Assembly (NCBI GenBank): GCA_031424915.1
Contig: JANPII010000024.1
Span: 1-9,181 of the forward strand
From: JANPII01 sp031424915
Lineage (GTDB): Bacteria > Pseudomonadota > Alphaproteobacteria > Rickettsiales > Midichloriaceae
Direction: 5' to 3'
DNA length: 9,181 nucleotides
The notes below the pieces were generated by a model, which was given only the letters and a program-made list of their open reading frames with translations, had not been told where the DNA came from and searched no databases. Both the position numbers and the translations under genes were made by a program. Of the stretch, positions 1 through 5,548 are shown one piece after another (position 1 is the stretch's first letter; every line of letters starts with the position of its first letter).

Positions 1-899
1 ACCCTGGAGCAACTCGCTTCTATCTATCTCTAGAAGACGATTTAATGCGTATATTCGGCTCAGAAAAAATTAGCAGCATGTTAGTACGTATGGGTTTGCG
101 TGAAGACGAAGCAATCATTCACCCATGGGTAAGCAAAGCCTTGGAAAAGGCTCAGCAGAAGGTGGAAGCGCGCAATTACGAAGCGCGAAAAAATCTACTA
201 CGTTACGATGATGTAATGAATGACCAGCGCCGTGTTATCTATGAACAAAGACGCGACATTCTGAACTCCAGCGGTTTGTCAGATCTAGTGCTAGAGTTCA
301 GTGTAGAACGAGTAATGGATCTAGTAGCAGCATACCTGCCAGCCAATTCATTGCCTGAAGAATGGAATCTTACAGGACTAGAAGGCGAGATCTTGGCTTT
401 GTTTAACTTACATCTGCCATTATCTGAATTGGCAAACAAAGATGGAGTAGCCAATGATGAAATTATAAGCTTCCTAAATGAGCAAATCAAACAAGCTTAT
501 GAGTCTAAATCCATCAAGTATGGCGACGCTCTGATAGAAGCGCAGCAATATATCTTTATTTCAACATTAGACCATCTATGGAAAGAACATCTTCATACAT
601 TGGATTATCTCCGTACTGGAATTTACTTGCGTTCTTATGCTCAGAAAGACCCGCTAAATGAATATAAACTCGAAGCTTTCCGTCTCTTCCAGCATATGCT
701 AGAGGAATATACTAAGCTTATAATTCGTCATACATTTCATTTAGAAATGGGCGAAGGGGCATCCAAAAATACGACAGCAGAACAAGCAAAAACTGTTGCT
801 AATGACGTCAATGCCCCGGTGTCTCGTAATTCACTGTGCCCTTGCGGCTCTGGTAAGAAATACAAACACTGCCATGGTGCACTAAAGCAGAATGGATGA
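1..899 (+). CDS. secA: Preprotein translocase ATPase SecA, C-terminal part (5' end outside window)
   Basis: SecA is the cytosolic ATPase that pushes unfolded preproteins through SecYEG. The reading frame is open from the window edge (first full codon at position 3), so the ATG at 45 is internal, not the start. The first visible residues, PGATRFYLSLEDDLMRIFG, are the end of the second nucleotide-binding fold. Next come the helical scaffold segment (KNLLRYDDVMNDQRRVIYEQR), the wing domain, and the two-helix IRA1 region (STLDHLWKEHLHTLDYLR, then GIYLRSYAQKDPLNEYKLEAF). A variable linker follows, and the protein ends in the zinc/SecB-binding tail CPCGSGKKYKHCH (837-875), with the complete Cys-x-Cys-x8-Cys-His ligand set. 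About 298 residues are visible, roughly a third of a normal SecA. The TGA stop at 897-899 is immediately followed by an inverted-repeat element. The family assignment is certain; nothing looks degenerate. Confidence 0.97.
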   Translation, partial: PGATRFYLSLEDDLMRIFGSEKISSMLVRMGLREDEAIIHPWVSKALEKAQQKVEARNYEARKNLLRYDDVMNDQRRVIYEQRRDILNSSGLSDLVLEFSVERVMDLVAAYLPANSLPEEWNLTGLEGEILALFNLHLPLSELANKDGVANDEIISFLNEQIKQAYESKSIKYGDALIEAQQYIFISTLDHLWKEHLHTLDYLRTGIYLRSYAQKDPLNEYKLEAFRLFQHMLEEYTKLIIRHTFHLEMGEGASKNTTAEQAKTVANDVNAPVSRNSLCPCGSGKKYKHCHGALKQNG

Positions 900-1071
900 T
901 ATAATACCAAATCTAAGAAATAACTATACACTTGAAGCGGCGCCTATTTGGTAATTTTAACATACCATTTTCGCGCCAGTATATTGAATACAGGCGTCTC
1001 AAATGATAAGCAAAAATTCCTCAAAAATTCTTGCTTCAAGTGTGAACTTATTTCCTAGATTTGGTATAATA
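900..1071. repeat. MITE-like palindromic element with ~39-bp imperfect terminal inverted repeats
   Basis: Positions 900-938 and 1033-1071 are inverted repeats of each other with about 34 of 39 positions matching. The best conserved parts are ATACCAAATCTA against TAGATTTGGTAT and ACACTTGAAGC against GCTTCAAGTGT. The roughly 94-bp interior has no coding potential. It carries a smaller nested inverted repeat (GGCGC...TTGGTA near 939-953 against TACCA...GCGCC near 963-977) and two tandem 11-bp copies of CAAAAATTCCT (1011-1032, one mismatch). The left end touches the secA stop codon. The form (short, non-coding, long terminal inverted repeats) is that of a MITE or a rickettsial-type palindromic element. 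No clear target-site duplication is visible beyond AT-rich flanks. As RNA it would fold into a long hairpin and could end secA transcription; that role is inferred. Confidence 0.65.
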
Positions 1072-1130
1072 GGGATTAATTAATATTATAGCGCATAGTC
1101 ATCAACTATGTTGTGATAAATGATATTTTT

Positions 1131-1190
1131 TAGGAGGCCTCCTACGCGGCTTTTAAGCCGCTACCACCGCTAGGATATTTATGGAATCCT
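1131..1190. other. Cluster of three small palindromes in the secA-manC spacer
   Basis: Three self-complementary units lie in a row: a perfect 14-bp palindrome TAGGAGGCCTCCTA (1131-1144), a hairpin GCGGCTT-tt-AAGCCGC (1146-1161), and AGGAT...ATCCT with a short loop (about 1172-1190). The second could act as a terminator stem but no T-run follows on the + strand. The cluster may be a structured RNA, the remnant of another repeat element, or a protein-binding region. Nothing in the sequence chooses among these. Confidence 0.4.
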
Positions 1191-1264
1191 GATTGTAGTA
1201 TGGGGAAGTAATACAAAAAATTGTATAGCCAAGGTGTAATAATATCAAAGCTCTAGTGCTTTAT

Positions 1265-1293
1265 TTGCCTTAAATTTCATATTTTATTATAAA
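1265..1293 (+). promoter_or_regulatory. Putative sigma-70 promoter for the manC transcription unit
   Basis: TTGCCT (1265-1270) and TATAAA (1288-1293) are separated by 17 bp in an AT-rich stretch, matching 4/6 and 5/6 of the consensus. Transcription would start near 1300 and leave a leader of about 93 nt before manC. A perfect -35-like TTGACA also occurs at 1301-1306, but the sequence 17 bp downstream (TAACCC) is a poor -10. A small hairpin (GGGTT/AACCC, 1312-1329) lies in the leader. This is motif matching only. Confidence 0.45.
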
Positions 1294-1392
1294 AACTAAC
1301 TTGACAAAGAGGGGTTTGTTATTTAACCCTATCAAGCGGAAGCAGAAGTCAAATCAGCTATAGCTGAGTTGGCGAAGACATAAGGATAAAAT

Positions 1393-2118
1393 ATGGAGCA
1401 CTTATTTGTATACGCGCTAGCGGGAGGATGTGGCAAACGTCTATGGCCACTTTCTAGAGAAAACAAACCCAAGCAATTTTTAGAAATTTGCGATGGCCAA
1501 AGCATGTTACAGGAGACGGTGAGGCGCCACCACTTTATAGCTGAGCCCCCCATTATATTAACCAACTCTGCTTATGAGCAGATAACCATAGAACAGTTAT
1601 CCGTAGTTCAGGCTTCTACTATAATCATTATAGAGCCTGTAAGTTGTGGTACAATGGCTAGCGCTATTGTCGCAGCATTAGATGCTATAAAAAAACACCC
1701 TGATGCATGTGTGCTGTTGGCTCCCACTGACCACCATATTATGGCGCCAAAACGGTATCAAGCAGCTATATCTCAAGCATATCAAGCTGCAAGAGAAGGC
1801 AAATTCGTCTTCTTAGGGGTAAATATAACTAGCATCAACAGCGGATACGGCTATATAAAGAAAGGACCAGCTTATGAGCAGCTTGAGCACGCTTTCCTTG
1901 TTGCTGCTTTCCATGAAAAACCAAGTATTTTTGAGGCAGAGCGCTTTATAGAAAGCAACGACTATCTATGGAATTCTGGCATATTTGTATTTCATGCGGC
2001 AAGCTTTTTAGCAATAGCCCAATATTTAGCACCTAGGACATACTTGGCGGTGCAAGCAGCATATACAAACTCTTTGCAAATAGGCTCTATTTCCTACTTA
2101 GGCGCATGTTATGCTTAA
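1393..2118 (+). CDS. N-terminal fragment of ManC as translated up to the internal TAA (241 aa)
   Basis: This is the part that would be made if the TAA at 2116-2118 ends translation. It holds the nucleotide-binding signature and the EKP motif of the guanylyltransferase domain. It lacks the last strands of that domain (including DFGWCDLGSW) and the whole isomerase domain. I expect it to be inactive, but that is inference. Its last residues (LGACYA) run smoothly into the post-stop sequence (ISNQSLDKGICEKL), which aligns with the usual family context before the DFGW motif. Confidence 0.6.
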   Translation: MEHLFVYALAGGCGKRLWPLSRENKPKQFLEICDGQSMLQETVRRHHFIAEPPIILTNSAYEQITIEQLSVVQASTIIIIEPVSCGTMASAIVAALDAIKKHPDACVLLAPTDHHIMAPKRYQAAISQAYQAAREGKFVFLGVNITSINSGYGYIKKGPAYEQLEHAFLVAAFHEKPSIFEAERFIESNDYLWNSGIFVFHAASFLAIAQYLAPRTYLAVQAAYTNSLQIGSISYLGACYA

Positions 2119-2859
2119 ATATCTAACCAATCCTTAGATAAGGGAATTTGCGAAAAGCTGTCTAATAGTATTGTTGCGGTCGGTGATTTTGGCTGGTGCG
2201 ACTTAGGCTCATGGGTTAATATACATAATAAATTTAAGTCTCAAGCTCAAAGCAATGTATATATAAAAAGCTCTGGGATAGAGCTTGATTCTAGTGATTG
2301 CTTGTTGTGGGGCGAAAAGTTTATAGCAGCACTTGGTGTTAAGAATATAGGCTTAATAGAAACTGATGATGCTATACTAATTCTTAATCTGGAAAAAGCC
2401 CAAGGCCTATCGGAATTGGTTGATCAGCTACCTGAGATGCTGACTGGTGGAACAAAATTTAAATCCTTCAAAGCCCACCCAACAGCAGATGATCAGAACA
2501 TTATAGAATATAAACCCTGGGGTCAGGCTGTTTATCTCAATACTGATGGACGACGCTACTTAATAAAAAAGATGCGTATATTACCAGGGCAACAATTATC
2601 ACTACAATATCATCGTTATCGTGAAGAGCATTGGTTGATTGTAGAAGGAGATGCTGAAGTCACAGTAGGAAGCAGAATACAATTTTATACTGCACCGCAA
2701 TATATACATATACCCGTAGGCCAAATACATCGCATAGCTAATGTAGGCGTCATAGAATTAGTGTTGCTAGAAGTGCAAAGGGGCGACTGGTTAAGTGAAA
2801 ACGATATTGTGCGCCTTTCTGATGACTATGGGAGGAGGCTAACAGATGATGAAATATAA
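2119..2859 (+). pseudogene. C-terminal fragment of ManC (end of guanylyltransferase domain plus cupin isomerase domain), no convincing start
   Basis: The open frame after the TAA encodes the rest of the guanylyltransferase domain and the type II mannose-6-phosphate isomerase cupin. The first possible non-ATG start that gives a long product is a TTG at 2302, which has no ribosome binding site and sits inside the nucleotidyltransferase domain. An ATG at 2437 also lacks one. The fragment is therefore unlikely to be an independent gene. It overlaps the following gene by 14 nt. Confidence 0.55.
2831..2838 (+). promoter_or_regulatory. Strong ribosome binding site for the outer-membrane protein gene
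   Basis: GGAGGAGG lies inside the last codons of manC, 7 nt before the ATG at 2846 and 10 nt before a second ATG at 2849. It is the best Shine-Dalgarno sequence in the window. It supports translation of the downstream gene even if ribosomes drop off at the premature stop in manC. Confidence 0.7.
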
Positions 2860-3832
2860 AATTAGAAAGAAGCCTCTACACACGTTTTTAGAGAGGGTAT
2901 ACTTGGTACTTTTATGTTTTTGTTGCTATGCAGCATTCTTGTCTTGCAACTTTACCACGGCATACGCTTATGCATGGGTTGCCCCTTCTGGGAGCCAAAA
3001 TAAGCGCCTCTCCTTTATTCAAGAGCCGGTTTTAACTACCAGTATCGCTGGTACTGAGCAAAATATGCAGATGTATACCCAAGCTACTGAGTCTAAACTC
3101 ACTATCGGTCTGACTGATATCCTTACTTTATATTATGATACAATAGTATGGAATATGATGGATGTAATGCAAGCTGCAAGCCATAGCAAAGCTAGCTGTA
3201 ATAATCAGTATACTGTGGTGCAAAATCGCATAGGTGTTATAACACAGCTTAGTAAAGACAGCTGGCATTCAATAGCTGCGCGCTTTATGTATCAAAGTGG
3301 AAATTATTATCCGCAATACAATTATTATATAACAGCCGCCGAAAGTATCGGCGGAGGATTAGCTTATGGTCGTTCTTTTACAAGCCCTAAGGGTGCTATT
3401 TCAGGGTATATTGATTACGGCTTTTATAGCAAGCTATACCCTCATCTCCGCCACCGCGAATGGAGGGCAGATTTTAAGGTAGGGCTCAAGCCCACCCCTG
3501 AGATAGAACTTGCCTTAGGTTTTTATCGCATTTGGGGGCTCTGTTCTATGACACGTGGTTTCGTAGCAGGCTTGCTATCACAAAAGCAGCTAATAGCACT
3601 AGGCCTTCCCTCTTACGCCTCCTGGAATAAAAAGCCCTTGCAAATAGCCAAGCATAGTACTGATCGTATATATTTTAAATCGGGATACAGTTTAGGAAAC
3701 CGTAAATGGGAGTTAGACATAGTATTGGGCAATAATACCAATGATACTTGGCCCCAGGGTATAGCTCCCTATTCTATTGGCAAGTTATGGCAACAACTCA
3801 GCTTAGTTTTCTCATATACCATTACCTTTTGA
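2846..3832 (+). CDS. Predicted outer-membrane beta-barrel protein, function unknown (328 aa)
   Basis: I do not recognise a named family. The N-terminus has the form of a Sec signal peptide: basic residues (KYKIRKK), a hydrophobic core at about residues 18-32 (VYLVLLCFCCYAAFL), then TTAYAYA, with likely signal peptidase I cleavage after Ala41 or Ala43, just before WVAPSG. The mature part is rich in Tyr, Trp, Ser and Gly, with alternating polar and hydrophobic stretches, and it ends SLVFSYTITF with a terminal Phe, the classic BAM recognition signal of barrels. Cys34 is preceded by FLS, a poor lipobox, so a lipoprotein is less likely. The start is ATG 2846 (or 2849), set by the strong upstream RBS. 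The gene overlaps manC by 14 nt and ends 11 nt before comM, so it appears to share their transcript. A porin- or transporter-like role is inference; the length suggests a barrel of roughly 12-16 strands. Confidence 0.7.
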   Translation: MMKYKIRKKPLHTFLERVYLVLLCFCCYAAFLSCNFTTAYAYAWVAPSGSQNKRLSFIQEPVLTTSIAGTEQNMQMYTQATESKLTIGLTDILTLYYDTIVWNMMDVMQAASHSKASCNNQYTVVQNRIGVITQLSKDSWHSIAARFMYQSGNYYPQYNYYITAAESIGGGLAYGRSFTSPKGAISGYIDYGFYSKLYPHLRHREWRADFKVGLKPTPEIELALGFYRIWGLCSMTRGFVAGLLSQKQLIALGLPSYASWNKKPLQIAKHSTDRIYFKSGYSLGNRKWELDIVLGNNTNDTWPQGIAPYSIGKLWQQLSLVFSYTITF

Positions 3833-3843
3833 AGGAGTAGATA

Positions 3844-5367
3844 ATGAATGCTGGTACAGTAACGGTACATGGCCTGGCTTTTTCTGGCATAGAGCCTATA
3901 GATGTAGATGTGCAGGTGCACATAGCTCGTGGCATGCCTGGATTTAGTATTGTGGGGATGGCCAATAAGTCTGTAGTTGAAGCAAAGCAGCGAGTATGGG
4001 CAGCCTTTGCCAGCCTAGCTATTGGCTTGCCTTATCAACGGATTACCGTGAACCTAGCTCCTGCGGATCTTATTAAAGATGGTAGCCATTTTGATTTACC
4101 AATCGCAGTAGGGTTGCTTGCTGTGCTAGAGCTTATCCCACAAGAAGAGGTTTACGAATATATTGTGCTGGGAGAATTAGCTTTAGATGGCAGTATAAAC
4201 CCAGTAACTGGAGCCTTACCTGCTGCTATTGCAGCCTTGGCGCATAATAAAGGCTTAATTTGCCCTGCAGCTAATGCTAAAGAGGCTGCATGGTCAGGTA
4301 ATCAATCTATTATTGCGCCAAGTGGATTAATGGAGCTCATTCAACATTTTACAGGCAAGCAGCTACTCCATGCTCCACAACCTAAGGCACATATTGATAC
4401 TTCCCCCCAGCCAGATCTACGTGATATTAAGGGACAAAAACTGGCCAAGCGTGCTCTAGAAATTGCAGCAGCCGGTGGACATAATCTGCTGATGATAGGG
4501 CCTCCCGGCTCCGGCAAATCAATGCTAGCCAAAAGGCTCCCTGGGCTCATACCGCCCTTATCTGCACAGGAGGTATTAGAGGTAAGTGTTATTGCTAGCA
4601 TTGCTGGACAATTAGACAAAGATGCAGGCTTAGTAATTCAACGGCCCTATCGCGACCCTCATAGCTCTGCTTCTATGCCAGCCATGGTTGGTGGTGGCCG
4701 CCAAGGTAAGCCGGGAGAGGTTACATTAGCGCATTTGGGAGTGCTGTTTTTAGATGAGCTACCAGAGTTTCAGCGCATAGTTTTAGAAGCACTGCGCCAG
4801 CCTATTGAATCACGTACTATTACGGTGGCACGGGTAAACGCGCATGTAACTTATCCAGCAGACTTCATGTTAGTGGCAGCAATGAACCCATGTAAATGCG
4901 GTTATTTTGGTACTATTCAGGCAAACTGCACCCGTATGCCAGGCTGCGCCCAGGATTATCAAAACCGTGTCTCTGGGCCTTTATGGGATCGTTTTGATAT
5001 CGGCATTGTAGTACCTCCTGTTAACCTTATGCTGAGTGACTATATAGACGAAGTTCCGGAATCTTCAGAGCAAGTTAGGGCAAGGGTAGCAACTGCTCGA
5101 GAAATTCAGAACCTACGATATAAAGAACATGGACTAAGGCTTAACGCGCATGTTGATGGTGAGCTGCTAGGTAAGGTAGTAGAACTAGATGCAGATTCTC
5201 GGGCAGTATTAAGCGCTTATGTTGAGAAGTTCCACTTATCAGGCCGCGCAATCCATCGCGTGATGCGAATAGCCCGCACTATAGCTGATCTGCAAGGCCA
5301 CGATAAGGTATGCCAGTTGCACATAGTTGAAGCTCTAAGCTATAGGTTAGCTAAGCAAAGTGTGTAA
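3844..5367 (+). CDS. comM: ComM/YifB family Mg-chelatase-like AAA+ ATPase
   Basis: ComM is a hexameric AAA+ helicase that promotes branch migration during integration of single-stranded DNA in natural transformation; many family members are called YifB. The 507 residues match the usual length. The N-terminal ChlI-like domain (about residues 1-165) has the typical GIEPIDVDVQVHIARGMPGF and VNLAPADLIKDGSHFDLPIA stretches. Walker A is GPPGSGKS (219-226) and Walker B is LFLDEL (301-306). A cysteine-containing insert starts at MNPCKCGYFG (347-356) and continues with Cys362 and Cys368. It is followed by RVSGPLWDRFD (375-385) with the expected arginines. The C-terminal Mg-chelatase domain contains SGRAIHRVMRIARTIADLQG from residue 466. 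All catalytic motifs are intact. The ATG has AGGAG at 3833-3837, 6 nt upstream and 11 nt after the preceding gene, suggesting cotranscription. The DNA-processing role does not obviously relate to its envelope-gene neighbours. Confidence 0.95.
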   Translation: MNAGTVTVHGLAFSGIEPIDVDVQVHIARGMPGFSIVGMANKSVVEAKQRVWAAFASLAIGLPYQRITVNLAPADLIKDGSHFDLPIAVGLLAVLELIPQEEVYEYIVLGELALDGSINPVTGALPAAIAALAHNKGLICPAANAKEAAWSGNQSIIAPSGLMELIQHFTGKQLLHAPQPKAHIDTSPQPDLRDIKGQKLAKRALEIAAAGGHNLLMIGPPGSGKSMLAKRLPGLIPPLSAQEVLEVSVIASIAGQLDKDAGLVIQRPYRDPHSSASMPAMVGGGRQGKPGEVTLAHLGVLFLDELPEFQRIVLEALRQPIESRTITVARVNAHVTYPADFMLVAAMNPCKCGYFGTIQANCTRMPGCAQDYQNRVSGPLWDRFDIGIVVPPVNLMLSDYIDEVPESSEQVRARVATAREIQNLRYKEHGLRLNAHVDGELLGKVVELDADSRAVLSAYVEKFHLSGRAIHRVMRIARTIADLQGHDKVCQLHIVEALSYRLAKQSV

Positions 5368-5435
5368 TTAATCTGCACTATGGCTAAGAGAGCATGGTAT
5401 CTGTTTTGATGCAGCAAGGATTTCAGCAAAGTATT

Positions 5436-5461
5436 TATGGCGCGCAGTTAGGCGTGCCATA
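5436..5461. terminator. Hairpin between convergent comM and asmA-like genes, possible terminator
   Basis: TATGGCGCGC (5436-5445) pairs with GCGTGCCATA (5452-5461) over 10 bp, including one G-U pair, around a 6-nt loop. It lies 69 nt after the comM stop and about 80 nt after the end of the opposing gene, where a terminator is expected. No strong T-run follows on either strand, so rho-independent activity is uncertain. The rest of the 5368-5540 spacer shows no gene. Confidence 0.4.
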
Positions 5462-5528
5462 GTCCGCATCTTTCTGCTCAACTAACATTATATTCATATC
5501 TCTATCTTACAATCACGAGCGTATACTT

Positions 5529-5548
5529 GAAGATAAAGTCCTATCTTC
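5529..5548. terminator. Small hairpin at the 3' end of the asmA-like gene
   Basis: GAAGATA (5529-5535) and TATCTTC (5542-5548) form a perfect 7-bp stem with a 6-nt loop, overlapping the last codons and the TAG stop of the minus-strand gene. It may mark or protect the transcript end. No T-tract follows in the minus direction, so this is a weak call. Confidence 0.25.

Larger units (their letters stand above)
1393..2859 (+). pseudogene. manC: Bifunctional mannose-1-phosphate guanylyltransferase / mannose-6-phosphate isomerase (type II), interrupted by an in-frame stop
   Basis: The family makes GDP-mannose from mannose-1-phosphate and GTP, and in bifunctional members also interconverts fructose-6-phosphate and mannose-6-phosphate; the product feeds surface glycan synthesis. 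One continuous frame of 489 codons runs from the ATG at 1393 (AAGGA at 1382-1386, 6 nt upstream) to the TAA at 2857-2859, close to the usual 465-480 residues, but codon 242 (2116-2118) is TAA. N-terminal signature LAGGCGKRLWPLSR is at residues 9-22, with PKQFL at 26-30, LLAPTDHHI at 108-116 and FHEKP at 173-177. After the stop the same frame continues with the family motif DFGWCDLGSW (codons 265-274). The cupin isomerase domain follows, with YKPWGQ, the metal-binding motif LQYHRYREEHW (codons 404-414) and GQIHRIAN with its His at codon 446. No other stop or frameshift is present, so the lesion is recent, a sequence error, or tolerated by readthrough. Confidence 0.85.

Noticed and set aside
239..931. 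Minus-strand frames opposite secA
   Set aside because: SecA coding on the + strand is unambiguous; these frames resemble no known protein.
1301..1329. Perfect TTGACA box as the main manC promoter
   Set aside because: The matching -10 position (TAACCC) is poor, and the TTGCCT/TATAAA pair just upstream is a better match.
1332..1565. Minus-strand 77-codon frame across the manC start
   Set aside because: It lies antisense to the conserved AGGxGxRLWPLSR signature and its own sequence shows no recognisable features.
2302..2859. Separate stand-alone cupin/isomerase gene starting at TTG 2302
   Set aside because: There is no ribosome binding site, the start falls inside the guanylyltransferase domain, and upstream codons in the same frame (2119-2301) are clearly homologous to the family. 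It is the remainder of an interrupted manC.
4341..4619. Minus-strand 92-codon frame opposite comM
   Set aside because: It covers the reverse of the Walker A region of comM and is a shadow.
5380..5409. Short frame MAKRAWYLF after comM, faintly like the start of NusG
   Set aside because: It ends after nine codons, has no continuation in another frame that I can see, and no ribosome binding site.
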